From the NCBI GenBank assembly GCA_036924255.1, contig JAUPFN010000027.1, positions 8,015,735 to 8,079,734 on the forward strand: DNA of 64,000 bases, read 5' to 3'. Every line of letters begins with the position of its first letter. Positions within the stretch are counted from its first letter, which is position 1. This DNA comes from Apodemia mormo (lineage: Eukaryota > Arthropoda > Insecta > Lepidoptera > Riodinidae). Shown here piece after piece: positions 11,314 through 21,112 of the stretch. Below the pieces are notes generated by a model, which saw only the letters and a list, made by a program, of their open reading frames with translations, searched no databases and was not told where the DNA came from. A program made the position numbers and the translations under genes.

Positions 11314-12609
11314 ACCATTAAATTAATCTTTTAAAAAATAAAACTCAAGGTTAAATGAGTTCATGCCAATATAAGCTTTTTATGAAACATCCTATAGTCA
11401 AAGAGTACTACTATCTACTCAGGTGCTATAGTATCACATATTCTCCAAACATTCTATTTTTAAATAGCGGAAACTACGTAAAGCGTGATTACCATTCGAA
11501 AAAATATGAATTTCTCTCAAGTCGCGTTTAAAAGGTAAAGTTTTATTTCAAATCAGAATATAGAAAAATGACGTGTGATGAGATGAAAGTATTGGCAACA
11601 TTGAAAACAAAACAATCAGTTGATTGCCCCGCTCAATGATGATGAATAGTAAGTCAATGTTACCAATCAATCAGCATCATGACGTACATTCTTTAATTCT
11701 GGCAAAAGTGCTGACCTTTTTACTCATTTATAGAAGGTTAGATTGAGGGTCAACATCGTTGGTCGTGCCAAATGCCTTTGTTATTAGTCTTAATCCAAAA
11801 CAATATTGATTGGCATTAGATATTTTTTATGAGTAAGAATTAAGATGCCAAATAATTGGACATTTGGACAGATACAGATGCTATTAACGCCACGTAATCG
11901 TTAAGATGCATATGTCGATGCTAGGTTAGTTGAGGCAACATCGCGTCTTAAGTGGTGTACCAAAAAATAATAAGTAACTGTAGATCGTACTTGAATAAAC
12001 AAATTCTTTAGTCCTGCTACAATATATTTTTATTTGTTTATTTATTTAATTCTTTATTGTACACTTAATGAAAAAATACACAAAAAAGGATAATACAAAT
12101 TGCTCAAAAGGTAAGCTTTTCTCTACTGGCGGAGATTTCTTCCAGCCAACCCGAAATGTGGAGTAGGGATTAAAAATGGGAAGGCATTGTGCACAACAAA
12201 TAAAGTAATAGGTACAAGACGAATATACACACATACACGTACACTAAACATAGGTATTTATATAATATGAAACACGTACATCGAACATTACAACTTAGTA
12301 TGAAAAGTGTTATTACTCTATGATGAAAAGTATTAAAATCAATAAAGTGTCAGATTTAGAAGTATTTTTAATGTGGTTTATGTAAAATGACCCCGTCAGG
12401 TATCTTTTATTTATAAAAGTTTTGTCTTCTACGTCTTCATATTACATAGAGTAAAAAAGCAAGCAGCTGCCGACGCGACGTTCTAACAAACTCATTATTC
12501 TTGGCGTAATTACGCGTGTGTGGCTATTAGGTTCAAAAGACCTACCCTAAACTGCACGGCACCGATCCGAGTAAAGACAGACAAGTGCCAATTAGTGTTT
12601 TTCAAGAAA
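11314..12609. other. No gene recognised
   Basis: Non-coding. No clear repeat apart from short A/T tracts. Confidence 0.5.
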
Positions 12610-13007
12610 ACTATTTTATGATAGCGCGTTATAGACTATAAACTATATTTTTCCTGCACGCTACGTTACAGACGTATTATAACGTATTACTGAACACTGA
12701 TCGCGCGAGCCGCCCGAGATAGCGCGCGACTCATCACAACGTCATACAGCGAGCGATGTTATAACGTCTAGCGTTTACAGACTAGCACGTTACTCGTTAG
12801 ATCGTGTAGTTCGTAATTTTGTATGTTATACTGTTATAACTTTGGCATGGTAATGTTATAGTTTGGCCTAAGGTAGCCGCGAGGTATAAAGCGTGGCATT
12901 ATGTTATAGCGCCGAATGCGAATCTAAATAGCGTACGCTGTACGTTGAGTATAATATATAACGCGCCACAATATAAATAACGCTAAACGTTATATTAACC
13001 ACCATTA
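12610..13007 (+). repeat. Repeat family X, copy A
   Basis: About 400 bp related to 18059-18706. It contains several TATAACG, CTAGCG and GCGCGC-like words and stretches such as CTCGTTAGATCGTGTAGTTC that match copy B. Terminal structure is unclear, and it may be a non-autonomous DNA transposon. MITE copy A is inserted at its right end. Confidence 0.65.
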
Positions 13008-13345
13008 GGGGCCATCCATAAATTACGTCACACATTAAGGGAGAGGGAGGAGGTCGCCGAAGTGTGACATTGTGTGACAAGGGATAGGGAGGGGTCCCAA
13101 ATTTTGCGACATCACATTTTTTCAAAATATATTTTTTTATATCTAAGTATTACAACACTAAATTTAAAAAGCTACCTATATAAATAAAAAAATAAACGAA
13201 TGAGATCATTATTTCAATGTAAAATTGTAAAATATGTGATGTCAAACTAGGTAGGGGGAGTCGCACAAATGTGACCAAGTGTGCCAAGGACGGGGGAGGG
13301 GTCAAAAATCATGAAATTTGTGTAACGTAATTTATGGATGGCCCC
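13008..13345. mobile_element. MITE with GGGGCCATCC ends, TTA duplication (copy A)
   Basis: The 338-bp element begins GGGGCCATCCATAAATTACG and ends with the complement. It is flanked by TTA on both sides (13005-13007, 13346-13348). A 3-bp TTA duplication and G-rich ends point to the PIF/Harbinger superfamily. It is inserted at the end of repeat X; the paralogous X copy at 18706 has a single TTAG there, an empty site. No transposase is encoded. Confidence 0.82.
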
Positions 13346-13599
13346 TTAGTACCAATCGTCCGTTTTATTCATGCCAAATCGGACCGTAAAAAATTAGACT
13401 GCCGGACAGTAAAATTCCTTGTGGTGTACAAATGCCCTATTTCTTTCAAGACCCTTTGCCTTAGGAGCACTAAGAGGTATCGCGTGGATATTACAACTAT
13501 ATACCCAGGTGAATTTGTTTCAAAATTATATGTATCAACAGTTTATTTTGTCGCATGGCTATATATAATTATAGCTATGCATTTTTTATATAATAAGAT

Positions 13600-13925
13600 T
13601 TCAGCAGGCTCTCCTGATGGAAATAGAAACTATCGCCTATAGACACCAAAGATGTTAATGGCGCGTTGCTATCCGTGTGGCGCGGGATGGCAATGCCACA
13701 TACAGAAGTCTACCGGCTACTTCACCCTTCCAAACCAAAACACGACTATTGCCGCAGGAATAGATAAGGTAGTGTTGCCAAAAACCCTGGCGGGTCGTTG
13801 CGAAACTCTACCATCTATTAATCACGATGATAGTGACACGTATAACCAATCGGTCACCTTTTACTACCTGCTGATAGAACGGCAATTGGTCTTTCCTTCA
13901 AAGGAGCCTGGATCAATCCATATCA
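13600..13925 (-). mobile_element. S1 SINE-like copy
   Basis: Near full length in - orientation, from CTCTCCTGATGGAAATAG to CTTTCCTTCAAAGGAGCC. Older than average, judging by its many substitutions. Confidence 0.75.
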
Positions 13926-14194
13926 TTAGTCTAAAATAAAAATCCACCACATTACAGTAATTGACCGACATAAATAATAATAAAAGCAATCTCTGCGAAA
14001 AAGTTTTATTCGTGTATGCGAAATGAAAATTGAAAGCTTTAGGTATAAGAATATATTATGTGTAGGGTAACCAACTTTGCCTCCCTCTTTGCTCCCTCCT
14101 GCTCCTCCTGCTTTGGACATAACATATTTTAACATAAAAGTTACACAGACGAAAAGTAATGCGCGGTGGTATATATACATTAAAATCATCGAGT

Positions 14195-14700
14195 GTATAA
14201 TCAATCATCCCTTATTTTTGTACCCTTATCGTGCCCTTATAGTTGAATTTTAAAAAAATCGCACCGACCTCTTAGGGGCCATCCATAAATTATGTCACAC
14301 GAATTTCATGATTTTTTGACGCCTCCCCCGTCCTTGTCACATCTGGTCACATTTGTGAGACCCCCCTCCTACCTAATGTGATGTCACATATTTTACAATT
14401 TTACATTGGCAAAATGATCTCCGATTAATTTTTTATCTATACAGGTATTATATTTTGAAGAAAATGAAGTCACAAAATTTAGGACCCCCACCTACTCCTT
14501 GTCACACAATGTCACACTTCTTGAATCCCCTACCTCCCCCTTAACGTGTGACGTAATTTATGGATGACCCCTTACAATCAATCACCCATTGTTTTCGTAC
14601 ACTTATAGTTGAATTTAAAAAAAACCGGACCACCCTCTTACAACCAATCATCCCTTGTTTTCGTACCCTTATAGTTGGAATTAAAAAAAATAATGGGTCC
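14195..14700 (+). repeat. Short tandem array split by a MITE
   Basis: Three units of about 65 bp (CCCTTATAGTTGAATTT, CCACCCTCTTACAA, CAATCATCCCTTGTTTTCGT). MITE copy B (14275-14571) stands between units one and two. Confidence 0.65.
14275..14571. mobile_element. MITE with GGGGCCATCC ends, TTA duplication (copy B)
   Basis: Second copy, 297 bp, same termini, TTA at 14272-14274 and 14572-14574. It is inserted between two units of a short tandem array (14195-14700). Internal sequence is diverged from copy A. Confidence 0.82.
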
Positions 14701-15065
14701 ACCTTCGGGTTATACCCAAAAAAAGAATTATTTGTAAAAAATTATGCGTGTTCTAACATTAAAAAAATATACGCGTTGAATTGAGAACTTCCTCCGTTTT
14801 TTCATCGGTTGCAAATCGAATGATATATCAGGCGACAAAAGAGAGATTTGACGAATAAGAAAAAGTAGGGCCCGATTCACGTAACAAAATGAGGATTAAG
14901 TCGAAGCATTTAGGGCTCTTACACATATTCTCACACACTATGCAGTATACCTAGCAGGACGCGAACTTGTATCATGTTTTTAAGAGTCCTAAGCGCTTCG
15001 AATCGATTGAAAATTTGTTTCGTGAATTGGGGGGCTAATATCACGCTATGCTATGCTAATAATAA
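14701..15065. other. No gene recognised
   Basis: Non-coding stretch between the tandem array and the TAA-flanked element. Confidence 0.5.
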
Positions 15066-15532
15066 GGGCTATATTTCACCGGGATGCCATGGCGGCACGA
15101 CCAGTCGCCGCTATCAATAAAATGTTTAGAGCTCTGTAGAGAGTTACTCACCTGGTGTCCGTTTGGTCACGCAACCAATTTGGCAGCGCGACCAGCTCGG
15201 ACGAGTGCACAGAATATTACTGATCGCGTTGTAACTCTGGTCGCGTCACCACTAATTACTATAGCTCTTATGGTGTTTTACGCACTCGGCCGCCAGTCCG
15301 ACCGAGTCCGACCCTCAAAAATAAATTACATACTATTTGCACCCCCACATCCTTGCTCGCAAATTGCAACACGTGCGCACTGTTGCATTTTGTTTTTTAA
15401 TTGCCTATTTTGTTACTGTCTTAGCGTGGTGTGACGACTTTAGTGTCTGTATGGTGTCTAGCTTGGTAGCTTACGGACACCACGGTGGCGCAACTGGTTG
15501 CGTTGCTATGGTGTCCCGATAGAATATAGCCC
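15066..15532. mobile_element. DNA transposon remnant/MITE with TAA duplication
   Basis: 467 bp with imperfect inverted ends of about 50 bp (GGGCTATATTTCACCGGGAT and the related right end) and TAA on both sides (15063-15065, 15533-15535). This agrees with a PIF/Harbinger-like non-autonomous element. Reading frames inside do not resemble a transposase. Confidence 0.7.
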
Positions 15533-15607
15533 TAACTATCTCACAAAATTTGGTTCGCGACTTATATATATCATTACTTCATACAAAATTTCATTCCATA
15601 TTAAAAT

Positions 15608-15661
15608 AAAAGCAAAAGGTATTCAAAGATCCTAAAGGATCTTTGAATGCCTTTTGCTTTT
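15608..15661. repeat. 26-bp hairpin upstream of nested SINEs
   Basis: Arms 15608-15633 and 15636-15661 pair with one T-G exception around a two-base loop. Confidence 0.9.
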
Positions 15662-15668
15662 GAGCTTC

Positions 15669-16212
15669 TTTGTCACGCTGTGGTCTAATGGTCCGGTGTC
15701 GGTGTTGACCGCATGAGGTCCCGGGTTCAATTCCCGGGTCGGGTAATTCAAAGAGTAAGTACAAAAAAGTATCTTCACGCCCGTGGCCCCGAAGGGGTAG
15801 GCAGAGGTACAACAAGTGCACCCACGATGAGCCGAAGATACTTGGTCCCACAAATGTGATAGGTAACAAGCCTATCGCCAACCGGGCACTTTCCAATCCC
15901 GAGAAACTTTGTGTTTATCAGAAAACTGAAAAAAACATTTACTTTAAGTGCCCGACCCGGGAATCGAACCCGGGACCTCATGTGGTCGACGCCAACGCTG
16001 GGACACTAGACCACAGATGCGATGGTAATTCAAAAAAAATATTTTTTCAGTTTTCTGATAATAACAACATTTCCCGGGATTGGAAAGTGCCCGGTTAGCG
16101 ATAGGCTTACCACTTATTACATTGTGGACTAAGTATCCGGCTAATCGTTAGTTAGTGCATTAGTTTTACCTCTGCCTACTTCATCGGAGATACGGTCGTG
16201 AAAATGTTTTTT
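15669..16212 (+). mobile_element. tRNA-derived SINE (S2), interrupted by a second S2 copy
   Basis: The + copy has a tRNA-like head with A-box TGGTCTAATGG and B-box GGTTCAATTCC (15669-15752). It resumes at 16024 with its body (GCCCGGTTAGCGATAGGCTT). A - strand S2 copy (15753-16023) separates the two. The sequence GGTAATTCAAA flanks the insert on both sides (15742-15752, 16024-16034). Confidence 0.8.
15753..16023 (-). mobile_element. tRNA-derived SINE S2, nested copy
   Basis: Full-length - copy with B-box GGTTCGATTCC on the - strand and tail GTATCTTCACGCC complement. Flanked by the 11-bp duplication GGTAATTCAAA. Confidence 0.82.
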
Positions 16213-16636
16213 TAGTCTCTCTGAACTAAAATAATCTATTTCAACACGCATTATGGGACGCCATATTTAAGTTCCGTAAACGGGACGTCCTGTCTCGCGC
16301 GGACGATTGGGAACCCTAATTTAGTAGCACATTTTGCCTGAATATGTTCTTGGATTTTGAAATGAAAACAAAGAACTATCTCATTTCTATCTAAACAAAT
16401 GGCTACGACAAAGTATGCATTTGTATGTATGAAAGTTGCAAATTACAACTCAAGTAGGTACGCAATCACAAAAGCTGAATATATTTAGATGAAAGAACAG
16501 AGGTGAGGTTTTAGAAGTTGCTTTATGTGACGGTATTAAGCACGGATTAAATTGATATGCCTTTAAAGATGATTTCGTAATTTGTCAGTGTAGCTTGCAA
16601 TTACATACAGAAATACAGAGTTATACTACTTATCTA
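16213..16636. other. No gene recognised
   Basis: Non-coding stretch between nested SINEs and a Helitron-like element. Confidence 0.5.
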
Positions 16637-16961
16637 TCTATACATATAATAAAATCGTAGGAAAGTCAAAACTGTACATTGAAATTTTTTTTAAAAGAAT
16701 AAATGGGGCGTGATCTACAATCGATATCGAAGACAAAAATATAGTTTTTAGAATTTTTGTCTGTTTGTCTGTTTATCTGTTTGTCTGTATGTCCGGGGTA
16801 AACTCAAAAAGTACTGCATGAATTTACTTCAAATTTTGCATGAATATTACTAACAAGTCGGGTCAACATATAGGCTACATATTATCACGCTATCACATAC
16901 AGGGGAGGAGCAGTGCGGAGTAAACGAAGTCCGCGCAGACGAAGTCGCAGGCAACAGCTAG
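16637..16961 (+). mobile_element. Non-autonomous Helitron-like element, upstream copy
   Basis: Begins A|TCTATACATATAAT and ends CAGCTAG|T, the TC...CTRR ends and A/T insertion site of Helitrons. The terminal hairpin is partly decayed. About 325 bp. It is closely related to 22555-22872 and 1907-2477. No coding sequence. Confidence 0.7.
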
Positions 16962-17471
16962 TTAATGAAATAAAATTATTTCAAGGGTATTTTTTAAGCC
17001 TTGTTATCTCATACGTTACGATAGAACAGTACTTACAATGATTTATTTCTATTTTATCACAATATAATATAACTTATAAATGTATGAAATTTTTGACAGT
17101 AATAGGAGCGTTTACTCATATACGCGGCGACACGTTTTTTTTCCCATGGCGTGTTTATTACTATTCATGTGGTCTGTGCTATTAAGCTATGTTACAACTT
17201 CAGTACTTAGTTCCAAAACAGGCACATGTTGATATTTCGTCGGCATAATATTTGACGACAATTTTTGGTATCTATGTATTAATATGCGAAGCAAAAACTT
17301 TGTACCCCTTTTTACGACAACTACGTAAAAAATGAAAAATGAAATTTGGAGCAGTTGAAGTTTAACTTGCGGAGATGTGCAGAAATCTACTATTTTTGAA
17401 TAATACATTGGAAATACATTAAATTAATAAAAATAAACATTACATAAATTTGACATACGAGTCCATAATAA
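16962..17471. other. No gene recognised
   Basis: Non-coding stretch before the solo LTR. Confidence 0.5.
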
Positions 17472-17957
17472 TGTTACGTGCTTCGCGTTCGAATTGTGAA
17501 ATAAAATACCACTTATATTAAAACCGTGTATTTACTACACAAATATACAAAATACCACAATGCAATACGTAACTACACCGACATACTCTCTGTATTAACA
17601 CTGAACTAAAATACTTCCCGTATTCAACTACTATTTCGCTTTACACTGGTCGTCTGTACTATCGCTTCTAATCGCTGTATAAAAACTGCCTTTTATTTGC
17701 CAACACATCCCTATTTATACCCAAAGTTTGACCATATTCCCGAAAATTCAGAAAACATCCCGCAAACAATGCTAATTGTAAACAAGTTACTGTACATTCT
17801 TTTTTACCCTTATGCCCTAAGCGATAAGGTTAGTTATGGCATAACTATCGGGCGACGGCGACTATTGTTTATCAATAGAAGTAGCTATCTCTTTCTTTTA
17901 TTTCTTGATCTCTCCAGCTCTCTAACTTATCACGTTTCTAGATCATTCGCAATAACA
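17472..17957 (+). mobile_element. Solo LTR (gypsy-like), upstream copy
   Basis: Starts TGTTACGTGCTTCG and ends CGCAATAACA, 486 bp. Related along its length to 51428-51946 (shared TATAAAAACTGCC TATA-like box, ATCTCTTTCTTTTATTTCT). Flanks ATAA and ATAT differ at one base. No internal retroelement sequence adjoins. Confidence 0.75.
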
Positions 17958-18058
17958 ATATACACGCATGACGTATACTATTTTCTTTACGGCTGTGACG
18001 TGCATAGCTACAAGAAATTTCACTGAACCACGGAAACAGCTAGTATTGTTCAAATAAA

Positions 18059-18706
18059 CTATTTTTTGACAGGGCGCTATAGACTATAAACTATATTTTT
18101 GTAGCGCGCTACGTTATAGACTATATTATAACGTGTAACTGAACACTGATTGCGCGAGCGGGCCGAGATGCGAGCGATGACTGAGCGCTATAAGGCTATA
18201 AACTATGTTATAACGTCTAGCGTCTATGGCCTAGCACGTTACTCGTTAGATCGTGTAGTTCGTAACTTCTTAGGTTACAATGTTATGACCGCCCCGTTGG
18301 TCGAGTGGTTAGCGACCCTGACTACGCAATCAATTGGGTCCGAATTCGATTCCCGGTAGGGACAGGCATTTGTGTGATGAGCACAGATGTTTGTATTTCT
18401 GGGTTTGGGTGTTTATTAAATATATCAAGAGTATTTATATATGTATTTCTATATATTAGTATTGTTGACTGGCACCCATACTACAAGCATAAAATTTGCT
18501 TACTTTGGGGTCAGATCAATTCGTGTAATTTGTCAAGTGACATTTTTTATTTTATTTATTTAACTACGGCCTACGCTAGCCGCTAGGTAACATATAGCGA
18601 GGCGTTATGTTATAGCGCCGAATGCGAATCTAAATAGCGTACGCTATACGTTGTGTACACATAGCGCGCTATAATTTAACGCTATAGGTTATATTAACCA
18701 CTATTA
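18059..18706 (+). repeat. Repeat family X, copy B, split by a SINE
   Basis: Same family as 12610-13007. A tRNA-derived SINE (18289-18562) interrupts it. Copy A shows the uninterrupted sequence at this point, and the single TTAG at 18704-18707 is the empty site for the MITE inserted in copy A. Confidence 0.65.
18289..18562 (+). mobile_element. tRNA-derived SINE (S3) inside repeat X copy B
   Basis: tRNA-like head with TTGGTCGAGTGGTTAGCGAC (A-box) and a B-box-like ATTCGATTCCC, body with TTTGTATTTCTGGGTTTGGG, A/T-rich tail TTTTATTTTATTTATTTAAC. Repeat X copy A shows the site without it. Confidence 0.75.
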
Positions 18707-18842
18707 GAAAAAGCCTTCGGCACATGTAACTATTCAGTTTCGACATCACCGGATAAACTGAGTGCTAAGTGTGAGTTTTTCTTTTCGCATTCGATCGTGA
18801 GTGCGTTTGGAGTTTACTAGGAATTTGTATGTGATTTGTACA

Positions 18843-18856
18843 GCGCCACCTAGTGG
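18843..18856 (-). promoter_or_regulatory. CTCF-consensus motif in MITE copy 1, left arm
   Basis: GCGCCACCTAGTGG on the + strand, i.e. CCACTAGGTGGCGC on the - strand, a full 14/14 match to the CTCF core consensus conserved between flies and vertebrates. Binding has not been shown. Confidence 0.55.
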
Positions 18857-18877
18857 TAAACTGGTTTCTCACGTTTA

Positions 18878-18891
18878 CCACTAGGTGGCGC
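18878..18891 (+). promoter_or_regulatory. CTCF-consensus motif in MITE copy 1, right arm
   Basis: CCACTAGGTGGCGC, a 14/14 match. With the left-arm site it forms a divergent pair with 21 bp between the motifs. Confidence 0.55.
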
Positions 18892-18976
18892 TGTACAAAT
18901 CACATACAAATTCCTAGTAAACTCCAAACGCGCTCACGATCGAATGCGAAAAGAAAAACTCACACTTAGCACTCTG

Positions 18977-19657
18977 ATGACTCTGGGTAACTACGAGCTG
19001 GCGTCACCAACGAGCCCCGTGATCGACGTGGAAACCGGCACTTAGATTCCACACTTCGGCTAGGTCGCTAGGTTTAGAATTTAGTTATAATTTTCATGTA
19101 ATAATTTTTAATGCAGTTAAAGTTAGTAATTAAATTAATTTGTTTTTTTGGGGTCCTTCGACTGTAACTTCCGTAATTTGACTAAAGTACGGCTAAAGTT
19201 TGTGGTCAAACTCAAATCAGATTTTATTGTACTCTGTATTCGAATTTTGACTACCGGACGATCACTAGTGTACATAAAAATATAAGTAAATGTAGCATAA
19301 TCTAAGTTCTTGTAGTTGCTAAATCAAGATGCGATGAGCAAACCTATTTATTTTCGTAATTTTTACTATATTGTCACGAACGGCGTCAAATTTATTGCAA
19401 GTTTTCTCGGCATTAGCGTGTCCGTCTCCGACTCACACTTGACCGATTCTTGTGATAGTGTAGCAATGGCGGTGACGAGGGTTTGTTAACCGGTTAATTT
19501 TTAAACCTAAATCACCGTAAGTACATAAGGAGTGAATAGTAAAGATTTGGCTCTACCTTCACCTCAAAAATACCGGTTTTTTAATGGTGCAAAATTATTT
19601 CAACATTGTGCCTGACGTACAATTCCAAGGTATTGGCTTAAACCGGTTTATATATAA
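18977..19657. other. Unassigned non-repetitive stretch with moderate GC
   Basis: Contains GC-richer segments (about 19000-19075 and 19375-19470) that could include an upstream non-coding exon or promoter of RyR, but no motif settles this. Confidence 0.3.
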
Positions 19658-19909
19658 GGTCATTTTAAATAGGTGAACATATTTTAACCCAGCGTTCGGT
19701 ACATCTAATCAAAGATATCCAGCTAGAAACAAACGTCATTCAAGGGTGTAATTTTTTTTGATTCCACGAAAAAATTTTCGTATACGAATAAAATTTCATA
19801 CAAATCAAAAAGTTTTAAACCCTTGAATGACGTTTGATTTTGACTGAATATCTTTGATTAGACGTACCGAAGGCTGTGTTAAAATATGTTCAGCTATTTT
19901 GGAAAGACC
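19658..19909. mobile_element. Inverted-repeat MITE inside a minisatellite
   Basis: Two arms of about 90 bp (GGTC..., with AACATATTTTAAC, CATTCAAGGGT) in inverted orientation around a short centre. TATATA-like sequence lies at both outer ends, perhaps the target duplication. It interrupts or adjoins the roughly 100-bp repeats that continue to 20290. Confidence 0.6.
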
Positions 19910-19924
19910 CTATATATGTCTATG

Positions 19925-20290
19925 AATCTCTCATCTAGATACGCTCCTAGGCAAACCTTTTATAAAAACCGCTAAACCGATTCGTATATGATTACGAAAC
20001 TCTCATCTCAGATACGCACCGAGCGAAATCTTTTATGAAAACCGCTAAATATCTCTTTAAACCGATATATGTTAAACCGGTTTTATATATATTTATGAAG
20101 CTCTCATCTCAGACACGATTCGAGTGAAACATTTTATAAAAACCAATAAATAGCTCTATAAACCGGTATATTTAAATCGGTTTATATACGTTTTATCAAG
20201 CTCTCATCTCACATACACTTCGACCGAAACCTTTTATAAAAACTGCTAAATACGTCTATAATCCGGTATATTTTAAACTGGTTTCAAACC
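19925..20290 (+). repeat. Minisatellite of about 100-bp units
   Basis: Four units marked by CTCTCATCT at 19928, 20000, 20101 and 20201, each followed by GAAA(C/T)CTTTTATAAAAAC and a TAAACCGGT-rich segment. Related AAACCGGTTTATATA sequence also precedes the MITE at 19658. Confidence 0.7.
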
Positions 20291-20714
20291 CTGACGGTGA
20301 CCACAACCTTTTATGAGGGCTCGATTTGCGCTTGAATTTAATTCCAATTTTCGAGACCTATGCAGGTTAACCGTAGACCATTTCTGGTATGAGTATAAAA
20401 AGATCGAAGATGTATTCAGCGAAATCTAGTTTCCCTTCCTTTCATTTATAATGCATCGCTTCCTCCAACATAAATCTGTCGATTCTCTTGGGGCTTTATC
20501 TGCGGTCCTCCAGTAAAGTGGCGATTTGTTATGTATTTATAGAGGAAGCTTAGCACTGCCAAGGTTTTCTAGATAATTTATACAATTGTTAGATTCTTAC
20601 CAGCCAATCGAGAGGTTAGCGACCCATCTATGTAATCGATGTATGTGTTTTTTCTGAAATATTGTGCTTTTGTCTAAAAATATGGTGAAATGAAAATTAG
20701 AGTGTTGCCACCCG

Positions 20715-20976
20715 TACTATAATATCGATGCCTTAGTTCACAATTGTGCTAACTGCAAAATTTTCAAATTTCACCATTTTAGTGACAAATACACTAAATG
20801 TTGTGCTCTTTCGTTTGTGCGTATCGAAATATCGATAATAGTCTTGTGAACAGATGCATATTATTTTTATTATTTTACTTTGTTTTTGTACTGTTTACGA
20901 AGACTTTAAAACGCTCTCCTCGTAATTACCAATTTTGTAGTTAGTGCAATTGTGGACTAAGGCATTGATTATAGTA
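20715..20976. mobile_element. MITE-like element with inverted ends of about 48 bp
   Basis: Left end TACTATAATATCGATGCC pairs with the right end GGCATTGATTATAGTA; the pairing continues for about 48 bp with some differences. The interior is AT-rich and non-coding. Confidence 0.6.
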
Positions 20977-21054
20977 TAAAACTATACCCTAACACCTTAT
21001 ATTCACGATAGTAGGAACTTGCATAGCCTTTACGAACCCCTTTCACCCTTTACG

Positions 21055-21112
21055 AACTGTCTGATATATTTGCAGAAGGTCTATTCTTCGAAGGAGGTCC
21101 GAAACAACACGG
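21055..21112 (-). mobile_element. S1 head fragment
   Basis: Only the 5' end of the family remains (CTATTCTTCGAAGGAGGTCC ... AACACGG). Confidence 0.5.

Larger units (their letters stand above)
18761..18973. mobile_element. Palindromic MITE carrying two CTCF-type motifs, copy 1
   Basis: The 213-bp element is almost a complete inverted repeat, with ends AGTGCTAAGTGTG and complement and a short unpaired centre (about 18857-18877). It is flanked by CTG on both sides (18758-18760, 18974-18976), a 3-bp target duplication. Each arm contains GCGCCACCTAGTGG or its complement CCACTAGGTGGCGC (18843-18856, 18878-18891). This fits the consensus CCASYAGRKGGCRS of the insulator protein CTCF at all 14 positions. 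It has no coding capacity. A second copy of identical length lies at 57542-57754. Confidence 0.88.

Noticed and set aside
13334..13939. Two adjacent ORFs of 102 and 95 codons
   Set aside because: They start in a MITE end and run through an S1 SINE. The translation is that of repeat sequence, and similar chance ORFs occur in other S1 copies.
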